From positions 248,001 through 312,000 of the forward strand of contig NZ_JAPNUE010000003.1 of assembly GCF_026626305.1 (NCBI RefSeq): DNA of 64,000 nucleotides, read 5' to 3'. This document shows, piece after piece, positions 44,432-54,473 of the stretch (positions are counted from its first letter, which is position 1; each line of letters begins with the position of its first letter). The translations under genes were made by a program, and so were the position numbers. Under the pieces are notes generated by a model that had not been told where the DNA came from, ran no database searches, and was given only the letters and a program-made list of their open reading frames with translations. Source of the stretch: Frigidibacter sp. RF13 (GTDB lineage: Bacteria; Pseudomonadota; Alphaproteobacteria; Rhodobacterales; Rhodobacteraceae).

Positions 44432-45328
44432 GTGATCACGCGGCGAAAGCTTCTGAAGGGCCTGCTTGGAACCATCCTGGCGGGCCTTTTCGTCTCGGCC
44501 TACGGATTTTTCATTGAGCCGGTGCTGCGGCTGCGCGTTCGTCGGTGGTCGATCGCCTCGGAGGGCTGGCGCGGGGCACCTCTACGGATCGCGATCATCA
44601 GTGATGTGCATGTTGCGGAGCCCTGGGTCAGCCTGTCTCGGTTGCAGAGGATTGTCCAGCGCACGAATGCGTTGGGGGCGGACATTATCTTTTGCCTCGG
44701 TGATCTTGAAGGCGGACACCGGTTCGTCACGCGGAAAGTCGACATAGTTGCGGCGGCCTCGGTGCTTGGGGGGCTCAGCGCGCCGCTTGGCGTTCTTGCG
44801 GTGCTCGGCAATCACGATTGGTGGCACGACCGGGCGGCGCAGGCGCGTGGTGCCGGTCCGACGCTGGTGGGCACCGCGCTCGAGGAAAATGGCGTCCCGG
44901 TTCTGTCGAACGCTGCGATCCGCGTAGGGCGTGCTGGTGGCGATTTCTGGGTCGCGGGTCTGGAAGATCAGCTGGCCTTTCCACTGGGCGGCGGGCGCTA
45001 TCGCGGCTTAGATGACTTCGATGACACGCTCGCGCAGGTGACCGATGAGGCGCCGGTCATCCTTCTCGCGCATGAGCCCGATATCTTTCCGCGCGTCCCG
45101 GACCGTGTCTGCCTGACCCTCTCCGGCCATACCCACGGCGGGCAGGTACGGTTCTTCGGCTGGTCGCCGGTGGTTCCGTCACGCTACGGCAACCGCTATG
45201 CCTATGGTCACGTCCGCGAGGCGGGGCGCGATCTGGTCGTCTCCGGCGGGATCGGTTGCTCCATCCTGCCGGTCCGGCTTGGCGTGGTGCCGGAAATCAC
45301 CCTGGTGGAACTGTCGGCAGGGCAATGA
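44432..45328 (+). CDS. Calcineurin-like metallophosphoesterase, Tat/membrane N-terminus
   Basis: A 298-residue protein starting with GTG. The N-terminus MITRRKLLKGLLGTILAGLFVSAYGFF resembles a twin-arginine signal or anchor. The phosphoesterase motifs are complete: IISDVHVAEP, CLGDLEGG, VLGNHDWWHD, LLAHEPD and LSGHTHGGQVRF. It resembles YaeI-type membrane phosphohydrolases; the substrate is unknown. It starts 1 bp after the sodB stop and overlaps the next gene by 4 bp, forming a three-gene unit with sodB first. Confidence 0.88.
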   Translation: MITRRKLLKGLLGTILAGLFVSAYGFFIEPVLRLRVRRWSIASEGWRGAPLRIAIISDVHVAEPWVSLSRLQRIVQRTNALGADIIFCLGDLEGGHRFVTRKVDIVAAASVLGGLSAPLGVLAVLGNHDWWHDRAAQARGAGPTLVGTALEENGVPVLSNAAIRVGRAGGDFWVAGLEDQLAFPLGGGRYRGLDDFDDTLAQVTDEAPVILLAHEPDIFPRVPDRVCLTLSGHTHGGQVRFFGWSPVVPSRYGNRYAYGHVREAGRDLVVSGGIGCSILPVRLGVVPEITLVELSAGQ

Positions 45329-46377
45329 TGCGGCTTCGACATGGTCTTTGGGGCGTTGCACTGGCCAGTCTGACGGCAAGCGGCGCCGTCGCGCAGGACT
45401 GGATCACGCCAGAGAGTTGCCGGGTGACAATCGAGGACCTTGCCGCGGCTATGCCGGATCCCGACGCGGCGGAGGTCCGGCAGGACGCGGCACGCATTCC
45501 GAACGGGCAGGGGCGGCTCTGGCGCATCACGACGCCGGAAGGCGCGGTGTCGCATCTCTGGGGGACGCTCCATTCCTCCGACCCAGCGATCCTCGACCTG
45601 CCGCCCGAACTCCGGTCGGTTCTCGACGCGGCGCGCACGGTCGTTCTTGAATCCGATCCGCGCGCGAAAAGCCGGACGGAGCTTGAGGAACGGTTCTTGC
45701 AGGCCGGTGTCTGGCTTGCCGACGAGCATATGCCTTACGACAAACCCTATCTCGGTGGCGCCGAGCGAGGTTGGGTCGAGGCGCGGATCGAGGGGATATT
45801 TCATGGCCCCGAGGCCTTCGCCGCCCTGACCGATGCGGGCCTCGCCTTCTATCTGATGGCCGATCCATGCGAGGATTTCACGGCCGGTGTCCTGCCCGTA
45901 CAGGACCAACGGCTTCTCCTCGCTGCGGTCGAAGCGGGGGCGGGGGTCGGTGCGCTGGAAAGCTGGGATGCGCTTCTGGTCGAGCTGAGCCAGCCCGACC
46001 GGCGCGACACGGCTCAGGCCGTGGTCCGTATCCAGGGCGCCTATCTCAACCCCGACGGTTTCAGCGCGGCGCGGGTGGCGGCCTTCCGGCTCTATCGCGA
46101 GGGGCGGATCGGCGAGCTGATGGAATGGAACCGGCGCTACCTTGCCGGTCTTTTCGGGCCGGGCGAGGCAGAGGCGCTGATGGGGCGCGCCGACGGCTAT
46201 CTGTTAGACGAGCGGAACGGAATTTTCCTGCGGCGGATGGAGAAATTCCTGACCTCTGGCGGGGCACTGGTTGCGGTCGGGGCCTTTCACTTGCCGGGAG
46301 GGGCCGGGCTGATCGAGCGTTTGCGACGCGCGGGCTATCTGGTCGAACGGATCGCGGTTCGTGGCGAGGCGGGCTGA
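45325..46377 (+). CDS. TraB/GumN-family protein
   Basis: A 350-residue exported protein with signal peptide (MMRLRHGLWGVALASLTASGAVAQ). SHLWGTLHSSDPAILDLP carries the first GxxH motif of the TraB/GumN fold, and LVAVGAFHLPGGAGLIERLRRAGYLVERI the second. The fold is related to metal-dependent Tiki/PrgY proteases. Role here is unknown. The ATG overlaps the preceding stop (ATGA), so it is coupled to the phosphoesterase. Confidence 0.87.
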   Translation: MMRLRHGLWGVALASLTASGAVAQDWITPESCRVTIEDLAAAMPDPDAAEVRQDAARIPNGQGRLWRITTPEGAVSHLWGTLHSSDPAILDLPPELRSVLDAARTVVLESDPRAKSRTELEERFLQAGVWLADEHMPYDKPYLGGAERGWVEARIEGIFHGPEAFAALTDAGLAFYLMADPCEDFTAGVLPVQDQRLLLAAVEAGAGVGALESWDALLVELSQPDRRDTAQAVVRIQGAYLNPDGFSAARVAAFRLYREGRIGELMEWNRRYLAGLFGPGEAEALMGRADGYLLDERNGIFLRRMEKFLTSGGALVAVGAFHLPGGAGLIERLRRAGYLVERIAVRGEAG

Positions 46378-46380
46378 GCC

Positions 46381-46941
46381 TCAGCCGCCCAATGCCGCGG
46401 TCAGTGCCGTGTCCAGCGCGGCCGGGTCTGCGACGACGGTGACGAAATCCTTGAGGCTCGCATCCGCGAACCCTTCCGAGACGATCCGGTCGATCAGCAC
46501 AAGCAACGGGTCCCAGTAGCCCGCGCTGTTCAGGATGAAGATCGCTTTCTCGTGCAGGCCGAGCTGGCGCCAGGTCAGGACTTCGAAGAACTCGTCCAGC
46601 GAGCCGCCGCCACCGGGCAGCACCACCACCGCATCGGCGTTCATGAACATGACCTTCTTGCGCTCGTGCATCGTCTCGGTGACGACGAAGCTCGACAGGT
46701 CGCGCTTGCCCACTTCGCGCGCCAGAAGGTGGGTGGGGATGACGCCGAAGGTCTCGGCACCCGCCGTCTGGGCTGCGCGCGCGACCTCGCCCATAAGCCC
46801 CACATCGCCTGCACCATAGACGAGCCGCCAGCCCTTTTGGGCGAGCATCCGCCCGACGGCATCCGCGTCGGCCTTGTAGCGAGGATTGGCGCCGAAGCGG
46901 GAGCCGCAATAGACGCAGACGGATTTTGCAACAGGGGGCAT
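46381..46941 (-). CDS. LOG-family protein (cytokinin riboside 5'-monophosphate phosphoribohydrolase type)
   Basis: A 186-residue Rossmann-like protein. [50 protein letters not shown] is the family start, and [33 protein letters not shown] contains the PGGxGTxxE-type motif, with Ser in place of the usual Thr. Bacterial members hydrolyse nucleoside monophosphates to the base and ribose-5-phosphate. It is divergent from a LysM protein gene across 130 bp. Confidence 0.9.
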   Translation of the reverse strand: MPPVAKSVCVYCGSRFGANPRYKADADAVGRMLAQKGWRLVYGAGDVGLMGEVARAAQTAGAETFGVIPTHLLAREVGKRDLSSFVVTETMHERKKVMFMNADAVVVLPGGGGSLDEFFEVLTWRQLGLHEKAIFILNSAGYWDPLLVLIDRIVSEGFADASLKDFVTVVADPAALDTALTAALGG

Positions 46942-47071
46942 GAGATTTCCGGATCGGCGGAAGGCCGCTTTGACCCCTGATAGCGGGGTTGCTACTCTCG
47001 CTCAAGCGCCGGGCTGGCGTTTGGACCGGGGGCGGGCGAACCTTCGGCCGGTTGACAGGGGAGACGGATCG

Positions 47072-48364
47072 ATGGCGGACGAAAACGGCGCGGGCGGATC
47101 GCGCTTTGGCGGCTGGGGCTGGCTTGTCGGCGGCGCGGCCGGGCTCGGCGTGGGCGCTCTTCTCTGGGTCTTCGCGCTGCAGCGGCAGCCGGAGGTGCCC
47201 GCCTCCGAACCGCTCGCCGCCGTGCAGCCCTTGCCCGAGGCGCAGCCCGCCGAGGAAAGCGCCGCCCCTGCGGCTGCAGAGCCGGCGCAGGAAACACCGG
47301 CCCCGGTGCCAGAGGCGGTGAAGGTCGTGCCCGGTTTCGATACCGTGCGGGCGGAGCCCGACGGAACCGTCCTGGTCGCGGGCACGGCGGAGCCCGGCGC
47401 CCGGATCGAGGTCATGGTCGATGCCGCCGCCGCGGGCGCGGCCGACGCCGACGCTCAGGGCAAGTTCGCCGCCTTCCTGTCGCTCGGGCCTTCGGAGAAG
47501 CCGCGTGTTCTCTCGCTGATGTCGGTGCTGCCCGACGGCACAAAGATCGCCTCGGCCGCCAGCGTGATCCTCGAACCGACGCCTGCGGCGGCGCCGACCG
47601 CCGTCGCCGAAGCGCCGGATGCCACCGAAGCACCGGCCGAACCTGCTGCCGAAGAGTCGGGCACGGAAACCGGAGCGACCGAACCTGCCGAGGCGGGTGC
47701 AGGCAGCGTCGATGTTCTGGTCGCCGATGCCGAGGGGGTGACGAAGCTTACACCCGAAATGCCGGTCCAGGGGGTCATCCTCGATACGGTCGGCTATGAT
47801 GTCCTGGGCAATGTCGATATTGCCGGGCGAGGCGAAGCCCAGCAGTTCGTCCGCATCTATGTGGACAATGGCTTCCAGGTGACGGCGCCGGTCTCGGACA
47901 AAGGCAAGTGGCGGGTCAAGATGTCGGGGATCGACGCAGGCGTCCATGATCTGCGCATCGACCAGATCGACGGGGCGGGCAAGGTCACCTCGCGGCTTGC
48001 ACTGCCGTTCCAGCGTGAAGCGCCTGCCAAGGTCGCTGCCGCGACCGAGGTGCCCGAGCCCTCGGCGGGTGGAGAGGCCGCGGCCGAGCCGCCTGCGCCG
48101 GAGGCCACGGCAGAGGCACCCGCGCCCGCGCCCGCATCGGTTGCGACCGAGGTGCCGGCAGAACCGGCGCCCGCCGCGCCGCCGCCGGTGACGGAGGTGC
48201 GCATCACCGTCCAGCCGGGCTTCACCCTCTGGCAGATCGCGCGCGAGAACTACGGCGACGGGGTTCTCTATGTCCGGGTCTATGAGGCCAACAAGGACCA
48301 GATCCGCGATCCGGACCTTATCTATCCTGGCCAGGTCTTTACGGTGCCGGCCGACGGCGGCTGA
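47072..48364 (+). CDS. Membrane-anchored LysM-domain protein with Ala/Pro-rich linkers
   Basis: A 430-residue protein. One transmembrane helix ([22 protein letters not shown], near 15-36) anchors it. Long Ala/Pro/Glu linkers separate two Ig-like or beta-sandwich segments ([49 protein letters not shown]). The end is a LysM domain, [47 protein letters not shown]. Such proteins bind peptidoglycan. Repeat copy D follows. Confidence 0.87.
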   Translation: MADENGAGGSRFGGWGWLVGGAAGLGVGALLWVFALQRQPEVPASEPLAAVQPLPEAQPAEESAAPAAAEPAQETPAPVPEAVKVVPGFDTVRAEPDGTVLVAGTAEPGARIEVMVDAAAAGAADADAQGKFAAFLSLGPSEKPRVLSLMSVLPDGTKIASAASVILEPTPAAAPTAVAEAPDATEAPAEPAAEESGTETGATEPAEAGAGSVDVLVADAEGVTKLTPEMPVQGVILDTVGYDVLGNVDIAGRGEAQQFVRIYVDNGFQVTAPVSDKGKWRVKMSGIDAGVHDLRIDQIDGAGKVTSRLALPFQREAPAKVAAATEVPEPSAGGEAAAEPPAPEATAEAPAPAPASVATEVPAEPAPAAPPPVTEVRITVQPGFTLWQIARENYGDGVLYVRVYEANKDQIRDPDLIYPGQVFTVPADGG

Positions 48365-48398
48365 GTATTTCGTCCCGCCTGCGGCGGGCCGACCCGCC

Positions 48399-48452
48399 GG
48401 GAGGGCTCTGCCCTCCCGGACCCTCCCGAGGTATTTGGGCCAAGATGAAAGC
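48399..48452 (+). repeat. Dispersed intergenic box, copy D
   Basis: A perfect 8-bp hairpin (GGGAGGGC at 48399-48406 with GCCCTCCC at 48410-48417, 3-nt loop) is followed by CCCTCCCGAGGTATTTGGGC and CAAGATGAAAG. It is the best-formed of four copies and lies between the LysM gene and the convergent ArsR gene, where it could act as a terminator. Confidence 0.6.
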
Positions 48453-48493
48453 CGTTTGCGGGCGAGTGGCCCGGCTCTGGGCGCGGTTCGGGC

Positions 48494-48835
48494 TCAGGTC
48501 GGCGGATTGGGGCGCCTGTCGGAATGGCGGCAGCAAGCCGCCACCTCGGGATGGGCGGCGCAGCAATCGTTCAGCACATAGCCGATGAGGCGGCCAAGGC
48601 CTGCCGTGTTCGCCATGTAGAAGACATGGCGGCTTTCCCGCCGCGCGGCGATCAGCCCCGCCTGTTCGAGGAGCGACAGGTGGAAGGCGAGGCGCGAGGG
48701 CGTCGCGCCGAGGCGGCGGGCGAGATCGCCCTGCGAGAGGCCCGCGCGGCCCGCGCCGACAAGGATCCGCACGAGCGAAAGCCGCGTCTCGTGACCGAGC
48801 GCCTGAAGGGCCGCGAGGGCTCGACTTTCCTCCAT
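48494..48835 (-). CDS. ArsR/SmtB-family metalloregulator
   Basis: A 113-residue winged-helix protein. ALAALQALGHETRLSLVRILVGAGRAGLSQGDLARRLGATPSRLAFHLSLLEQAGLI is the HTH and RRESRHVFYMA the wing. The C-terminal tail NDCCAAHPEVAACCRHSD has two Cys-Cys pairs, a likely soft-metal or metalloid site. It is divergent from an Atm1-type exporter, with a 24-bp palindrome directly before its start, so it probably represses both genes until metal binds. Confidence 0.9.
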   Translation of the reverse strand: MEESRALAALQALGHETRLSLVRILVGAGRAGLSQGDLARRLGATPSRLAFHLSLLEQAGLIAARRESRHVFYMANTAGLGRLIGYVLNDCCAAHPEVAACCRHSDRRPNPPT

Positions 48836-48837
48836 CG

Positions 48838-48861
48838 TTCAACTACTCATGAATCGTTGAA
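48838..48861. promoter_or_regulatory. 24-bp palindromic operator, ArsR/Atm1 intergenic
   Basis: The arms TTCAAC (48838-48843) and GTTGAA (48856-48861) flank the self-complementary centre TCATGA; 20 of 24 positions obey the dyad. This is the size and form of an ArsR/SmtB operator. It begins 3 bp from the ArsR start codon and ends 61 bp before the exporter start. Confidence 0.7.
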
Positions 48862-48922
48862 TTGATCCTTGATAGCAACCGGACACCCGGCGATCAACAG
48901 GGCGAAGGCAGCGGAGACTGGA

Positions 48923-50803
48923 ATGACACAAACCCGCGCGGCTGAACGGCGAAGTGCGGCACGGACCCTGAGACGGGTGGCCCCCTATCTTTGGCCTGAG
49001 GGCGAGGCCTGGGTGAAGCGGCGGGTCGTCCTCTCGCTGCTTGCGCTCCTTCTCGCCAAGGTCGTCTCGGTCTCCACCCCCTTTTTCTACAAGGCGGCTG
49101 TCGATGCGCTGAACGGTAGCGCGACGGCCGATCCGTCCTGGCTTCTGGCCGCGGGCGCAGTCGGGCTGACCATCGCCTATGGTCTTGCCCGGCTCGGCTC
49201 GGTCGGCTTCAACGAACTCAGGGACGCGATCTTCGTGCGGGTCGGGCAGCGGGCGCTCAGGAAGCTCGCGCTGGAGACCTTCACTCATATCCACCGTCTG
49301 TCGATGCGCTATCACATCACCCGCAAGACCGGCGGCCTGTCCCGGATCATCGAGCGTGGCGTGAAGGGTGTCGAATTCCTTCTGCGCTTCATGCTTCTGT
49401 CGATCGGGCCCTTGGTCCTGGAACTTTCCATGGTCACGGTGATCTTCGCGCTTCTCTTCGACTGGCGCTATGCGGCGGTCGTGGTGATCACCATCGCGCT
49501 TTACGTGACCTATACGTTCAAGATCACCGAATGGCGGGTGAAGATCCGCCGCAAGATGAACGAACAGGACACGGATGCGAACCAGAAGGCGATCGACAGC
49601 CTTCTGAACTTCGAGACGGTGAAATATTTTGGCGCGGAGGCATGGGAGGCGGCGCGCTATGACCGGGCGATGGAGGGCTATGAGAAAGCGGCGGTCAAGA
49701 CCGGGCTTTCGCTCTCGGCGCTCAACTTCGGCCAGTCGCTGATCATCACCACCGGCCTCGTGATCGTGATGGTCATGGCGGCGATGGGCGTCAGCGCGGG
49801 CGTGCTGACCGTCGGCGATTTCGTGATGGTCAACGCCTACATGATCCAGATCACCATGCCCTTGAACTTCCTCGGTACGGTCTATCGCGAGATCCGCCAG
49901 GCGCTGACCGACATGGGCGAGATGTTCGACCTGCTCGACCAGCCGGCCGAGATCGTGGACCGGCCGGGTGCGCAGGCGCTTCAAGTCAAGGGCGGCGAGG
50001 TCGTGCTCGACAATGTCTTCTTCGGCTACGAGGCGGCGCGGCCGATCCTGAAGGGTGTCAGCCTGAAGATCGGCGCGGGCGAGACGGTGGCGATCGTCGG
50101 CCCTTCGGGGTCGGGCAAATCGACGATCGGGCGGCTGCTGTTCCGGTTCTACGATGTGACGGGAGGGGCGCTGAGGATCGACGGGCAGGATGTGCGTGAG
50201 GTCACGCAGGACAGTCTGCATCACCAGATCGGCGTCGTGCCGCAGGATACGGTGCTTTTCAACGACACGATCCTTTACAATATCGCCTATGGTCGCCCCG
50301 ATGCGCCACGGCAGGAACTGATCGCGGCGGCACAGGCTGCGAAGATCCATGATTTCATCATGTCGCTGCCCGAAGGCTATGAGACGAAGGTTGGCGAACG
50401 CGGGCTGAAGCTTTCAGGCGGCGAAAAGCAGCGGGTGGGAATCGCGCGCACGCTGCTGAAGAACCCACCGATCCTCCTCCTCGACGAGGCGACAAGCGCG
50501 CTCGACACCCAGACCGAGCGCGACATCCAGGACAGTCTCGCCGCGATGGGGCGCGGGCGGACGGTGATCACCATTGCCCACCGCCTGTCGACCATCGCCG
50601 ATGCCGACCGGATCGTGGTTCTGGAGAAGGGCGAAATCGCCGAGATCGGCCGGCACGAGGATCTTCTGGCAGGCAGCGGGCGCTATGCGGCAATGTGGGC
50701 GCGGCAATCTGCCGAGGACAGCGTGCCTGCGCGCCCTGCAGGAGAGGATGAGGCCGAAGAGACGGCGGGATGGACAGGCTTCCGGAGTCTGCCGATTGGC
50801 TGA
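48923..50803 (+). CDS. atm1: Atm1/HMT1-type ABC exporter (fused permease and ATPase)
   Basis: A 626-residue half-transporter. The N-terminal six-helix domain contains VSVSTPFFYKAAVDALNG, and HRLSMRYHITRKTGGLSRIIERGVKGVEFLLRFMLL is the Atm1-specific segment that lines the glutathione site. The ATPase has GPSGSGKST near 393-401, LSGGEKQRVGIARTLLKNPPILLLDEATSALD, and the H-loop AHRLST. Bacterial Atm1 exports glutathione conjugates and glutathione-metal species. The start at 48923 follows GGAGACTGG. It is divergent from the ArsR sensor. Confidence 0.93.
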   Translation: MTQTRAAERRSAARTLRRVAPYLWPEGEAWVKRRVVLSLLALLLAKVVSVSTPFFYKAAVDALNGSATADPSWLLAAGAVGLTIAYGLARLGSVGFNELRDAIFVRVGQRALRKLALETFTHIHRLSMRYHITRKTGGLSRIIERGVKGVEFLLRFMLLSIGPLVLELSMVTVIFALLFDWRYAAVVVITIALYVTYTFKITEWRVKIRRKMNEQDTDANQKAIDSLLNFETVKYFGAEAWEAARYDRAMEGYEKAAVKTGLSLSALNFGQSLIITTGLVIVMVMAAMGVSAGVLTVGDFVMVNAYMIQITMPLNFLGTVYREIRQALTDMGEMFDLLDQPAEIVDRPGAQALQVKGGEVVLDNVFFGYEAARPILKGVSLKIGAGETVAIVGPSGSGKSTIGRLLFRFYDVTGGALRIDGQDVREVTQDSLHHQIGVVPQDTVLFNDTILYNIAYGRPDAPRQELIAAAQAAKIHDFIMSLPEGYETKVGERGLKLSGGEKQRVGIARTLLKNPPILLLDEATSALDTQTERDIQDSLAAMGRGRTVITIAHRLSTIADADRIVVLEKGEIAEIGRHEDLLAGSGRYAAMWARQSAEDSVPARPAGEDEAEETAGWTGFRSLPIG

Positions 50804-50879
50804 CGGCGGACGCCGGGCGCACTTGGCAAGGCTTCGCGCTTACGTGTAAGACGGGGCGAGGATTGTACGAGGGCGTGCC

Positions 50880-51539
50880 GTGAGCGAGACCGACAGCTTC
50901 ATTGACGAAGTGACCGAGGAGGTTCGCCGCGACCGGCTGTTTGCGCTGTTCCGCAAGTATGGCTGGATCGGCATTCTGGCGATCCTGATCCTCGTCGGCG
51001 GCGCCTCCTGGCGCGAATGGCAGAAGGCGCGGGCGGAAGCGGCCGCCCAGTCGTTTGGCGATGCGCTTGTCGCCTCGCTTCGGCAGAACGACGCCGCGGG
51101 CCGCGCTGATGCGCTGGCCGCGGTCGATGCGGGCACCGATGCAGCACGCGCTGCAATGAAAGCCTTGCTCGTCGCCTCCGAGGCGGAGGCGGCGGGCGAC
51201 AAGGCGCGCGCGCTTGACGCGCTGAAGCCGGTCGCGGCGGATGCAGCGGTTCCCGATACCTACCGGCAGCTTGCCAAGTTGAAGTCGGTGCTGATCGCCG
51301 GGGCCGAGATGGACGCTGCAGCGCGTGACGCCGCCCTCGCCGAACTCGCCCAGCCCGGCGCGCCGTTCCGGACGCTGGCGATGGAGCAGCAGGCGCTGGT
51401 GCTTTTGGACGCAGGCAAGCAGGACGAGGCGGTGGCGCTGCTGAAATCGGTGGTCGAGGATGCGGAAGCGACCGGCGCGCAGGTCGGCCGGGTCGGACAG
51501 ATATTGACGGCGCTCGGCGCCGGGGACCAACAGGGATAG
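50880..51539 (+). CDS. Membrane-anchored TPR-like protein (YfgM/BamB-cluster type)
   Basis: A 219-residue protein starting with GTG. After a short cytoplasmic stretch (SETDSFIDEVTEEVRRDRLFALFRKYG) comes one helix (WIGILAILILVGGASWREW), then a periplasmic Ala-rich helical repeat domain (QSFGDALVASLRQ..., KAGEYRQLAKL-like segments, LLKSVVEDAEATGAQVGRVGQIL). The layout matches YfgM, which docks to SecYEG and periplasmic chaperones. Its place before bamB and der is as in Escherichia coli (yfgM-bamB-der). Confidence 0.85.
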   Translation: MSETDSFIDEVTEEVRRDRLFALFRKYGWIGILAILILVGGASWREWQKARAEAAAQSFGDALVASLRQNDAAGRADALAAVDAGTDAARAAMKALLVASEAEAAGDKARALDALKPVAADAAVPDTYRQLAKLKSVLIAGAEMDAAARDAALAELAQPGAPFRTLAMEQQALVLLDAGKQDEAVALLKSVVEDAEATGAQVGRVGQILTALGAGDQQG

Positions 51540-51611
51540 TCCGGGCCGGGGCGCCTGCGCCTGTGGGCGCGCACGCCCCGCGACATCGGATGCACGGGCA
51601 GGAGAGGGCGG

Positions 51612-52952
51612 ATGGCCGCGACATTGAAGACCACGACTGCGGTACTGGCGCTTGGCGCACTTCTGGCGGGCTGTGCCGAGAAGGAACTGGTGCTTGAAGG
51701 CCACCGGCAGGTGCCACGCGAGGCGGTAATCGGCGGCGAGGCGGTGGTGACCGAAGATGCGGCACCCCTTGGCGCCGGTGCGGCCCCGGTCGCGATCGCG
51801 CTGCCCGGGCAAAGCGGCGGCGACTGGACGCAAGTGGGCGGCAACGCGAGCCATTCGGGCGGCAATGCCGCCTATTCCGGGGCGCTATCGCCTGTCTGGT
51901 CGGCCAAGGTCGGTTCGGGTGACAGCCGCAAGAACCGCATCACGGCTGCGCCGGTGGTGGCGGGCGGACGTATCTTCACCCTTGATGCCGAGGAACATGT
52001 CACCGCGACCGGTACCAACGGCGGCGTCGCCTGGCAGGTCGATCTGACGCCCGCAGGCGAACGGGCCGGCGACGCGGCAGGCGGCGGCCTCGCCTTCGCC
52101 GACGGACGTCTATTCGTGACGACCGGTTTTGGCGAGCTTCTGGCGCTTGATCCCGCGACCGGCGCCGTCGCCTGGCGCCAGCGCTTCGAATCGCCGGTGG
52201 CGGGTGCCCCGGCGGCGGCAGGCGGCAAGGTTTTTGCGGTTGCGCGCGACGGGTCGGCCTGGGCGGTCGATGCGGCGAACGGCAAGGTGGCCTGGCAGGT
52301 TCCGGGCTCCTCGGCCCGCGCGGGCATCGTCGACGGATCCGCCCCGGCGGTGTCGGGCGGCACAGTCGTTTTCCCCTTCGCGACCGGCCAGCTACTGGCC
52401 ATCGACATCGCCGAAGGTACGCCGAAATGGCAGGGCTATGTGGCAGGCAAGCGGGTAGGGCGGGCCTATGCCTCCTATTCCGACCTGACCGGCGATCCGG
52501 TGATCGCGGGCGGCACGCTTGTCGCGGGCAGCGCCGCCGGGCGGCTCGGTGCCATCGACATGGAGACGGGCACAACGCTCTGGTCGGCGCCGGACGGGGC
52601 GACGGGCGCAACCGTCGTTGCGGGCGGGTCAGTGTTCTTCGTCAATGATGAGGACCAGCTCGTTCGGCTCGAGGCATCGAGCGGCGCCGAGGTCTGGCGT
52701 GTGGACCTGCCCTACTTCACCAAGGACAAGGACAAAAAGCGTCGCGCGATCTTCGCCCATCACGGGCCGGTTCTGGCAGGCGGGCGGCTGATCACCGCCT
52801 CGACCGACGGGCTGATCCGCGCCTTCGATCCGGCCTCGGGCAAGGTCGTCGCCACCGCAGAGATCCCCGGCGGTGCGGCCTCTGGCCCGGTTGTGGCGGG
52901 TGGCACGCTGTATGTCCTGTCGAAATCCGGCACGCTTCACGCTTTCCGCTGA
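51612..52952 (+). CDS. bamB: Outer-membrane assembly lipoprotein BamB
   Basis: A 446-residue lipoprotein (ALGALLAGC, lipidated Cys21). The mature part is an eight-bladed PQQ-like propeller, with the repeats GRIFTLDAEEHVTATGTNGGVAWQVDL, LLALDPATGAVAWRQRF, AWAVDAANGKVAWQVPG, LGAIDMETGTTLWSAPDG and LIRAFDPASGKVVATAEI. BamB binds BamA and assists beta-barrel insertion. It lies between the TPR protein gene and der. Confidence 0.95.
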   Translation: MAATLKTTTAVLALGALLAGCAEKELVLEGHRQVPREAVIGGEAVVTEDAAPLGAGAAPVAIALPGQSGGDWTQVGGNASHSGGNAAYSGALSPVWSAKVGSGDSRKNRITAAPVVAGGRIFTLDAEEHVTATGTNGGVAWQVDLTPAGERAGDAAGGGLAFADGRLFVTTGFGELLALDPATGAVAWRQRFESPVAGAPAAAGGKVFAVARDGSAWAVDAANGKVAWQVPGSSARAGIVDGSAPAVSGGTVVFPFATGQLLAIDIAEGTPKWQGYVAGKRVGRAYASYSDLTGDPVIAGGTLVAGSAAGRLGAIDMETGTTLWSAPDGATGATVVAGGSVFFVNDEDQLVRLEASSGAEVWRVDLPYFTKDKDKKRRAIFAHHGPVLAGGRLITASTDGLIRAFDPASGKVVATAEIPGGAASGPVVAGGTLYVLSKSGTLHAFR

Positions 52953-52997
52953 CGGCAAAGCCGTGTATGGGGGCGCCTTCGAAAGAAAGATCGCGCC

Positions 52998-54473
52998 ATG
53001 AGTTTCACGCTTGCCATCGTCGGCCGGCCCAATGTCGGCAAATCCACCCTGTTCAACCGGCTGGTTGGCAAAAAGCTCGCGCTTGTCGATGATACGCCCG
53101 GCGTGACCCGCGACCTGCGGGAGGGCGAGGCGCGTCTGGGCGATCTGCGCTTCACCGTGATTGACAGCGCGGGGCTGGAGGATGTGACCGACGACAGCCT
53201 GCAGGGCCGAATGCGGCGCCTGACCGAACGCGCGGTCGAGATGGCCGATATATGCCTCTTCCTTGTCGATGCGCGCGCGGGCGTCACCGCGACCGACCGG
53301 GTCTTTGCCGATATCCTGCGCAAAAAGAACGCCCATGTGATCCTCGCCGCCAACAAGGCCGAGGGCCGCGCGGCGGATGCGGGCGTGATCGAAGCCTGGG
53401 AACTGGGTCTGGGCGAGCCGGTGCGGCTGTCGGCCGAACATGGCGAGGGGGTGGACGAGCTCTATCACATCCTCCGCCCCCATGCCGACGCCTTCGCCGA
53501 ACGCGCGGCGGCTGACGCGCCGGAGGTGGATGTCGATGTTGCGGAGGAAGAGGGCGAGGATGCCGCGCTCCGCATGCCGACCGAGGCGAAACCCCTGCAG
53601 ATCGCGGTGATCGGGCGGCCGAACGCCGGAAAATCGACCCTGATCAATAAGATCATCGGCGAGGACCGGCTTTTGACCGGGCCAGAGGCCGGGATCACCC
53701 GCGACGCGATCTCGGTCAAGTCCACGTTCATGGGCACGCCGGTCCGCATCTTCGACACGGCGGGGATGCGCAAGAAGGCGCGAGTGACGGAGAAGCTGGA
53801 GAAGCTCTCCGTCTCCGACGGGCTGCGGGCCGTGCGCTTCGCCGAGGTGGTGGTGGTGCTTCTCGACGTGGGTATCCCGTTCGAACAGCAGGACCTGCGC
53901 ATTGCCGACTTCGCCGAGACCGAGGGCCGCGCGGTGGTGGTGGCCGCGAACAAATGGGACCTGGAGGACGACAAGACCGAGAAGCTGAAGGAACTGCGCG
54001 AAGCGTTCGAGCGGCTTTTGCCGCAGCTTCGGGGCGCGCCGCTCGTCACCGTCTCGGCCAAGACCGGCAAGGGGCTCGACCGCCTGCACGCGGCGATCAT
54101 GAAGGCCTATGACGTCTGGAACCGCCGCATCTCGACCGCGAAGCTGAACCAGTGGCTTGGCGCGATGACCGAGGCGCATCCCCCGCCCGCGCCCGGCGGC
54201 AAGCGCATCAAGCTGCGCTACATGACACAGGTGAAGACCCGTCCCCCGGCCTTCGTGGTGATGACGAACCATGCCGAGGATCTGCCGGAAAGCTATGCGC
54301 GCTATCTGGTCAACGGGTTGCGCGCCGATTTCGACATGCCGGGCACGCCGATCCGCCTGACCTTCCGCGATCAAGGCGACAAGAACCCCTACAAGAACAA
54401 GAAGTTCCACACACCGTCGCGGCTGAGGAAACACAAGGAAGGCACGAACCGCCCCGACTATCGCAAGAGTTAG
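52998..54473 (+). CDS. der: Ribosome-associated GTPase Der (EngA)
   Basis: A 491-residue double GTPase. G domain 1 has GRPNVGKST at 8-16, DDTPGVTRD and NKAEG. Domain 2 has GRPNAGKST near 205-213, FDTAGMRKK and NKWDLE. The C-terminal KH-like domain contains [49 protein letters not shown]. Der is needed for 50S subunit maturation. The stop overlaps the convergent glycosyltransferase gene by 4 bp. Confidence 0.97.
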   Translation: MSFTLAIVGRPNVGKSTLFNRLVGKKLALVDDTPGVTRDLREGEARLGDLRFTVIDSAGLEDVTDDSLQGRMRRLTERAVEMADICLFLVDARAGVTATDRVFADILRKKNAHVILAANKAEGRAADAGVIEAWELGLGEPVRLSAEHGEGVDELYHILRPHADAFAERAAADAPEVDVDVAEEEGEDAALRMPTEAKPLQIAVIGRPNAGKSTLINKIIGEDRLLTGPEAGITRDAISVKSTFMGTPVRIFDTAGMRKKARVTEKLEKLSVSDGLRAVRFAEVVVVLLDVGIPFEQQDLRIADFAETEGRAVVVAANKWDLEDDKTEKLKELREAFERLLPQLRGAPLVTVSAKTGKGLDRLHAAIMKAYDVWNRRISTAKLNQWLGAMTEAHPPPAPGGKRIKLRYMTQVKTRPPAFVVMTNHAEDLPESYARYLVNGLRADFDMPGTPIRLTFRDQGDKNPYKNKKFHTPSRLRKHKEGTNRPDYRKS

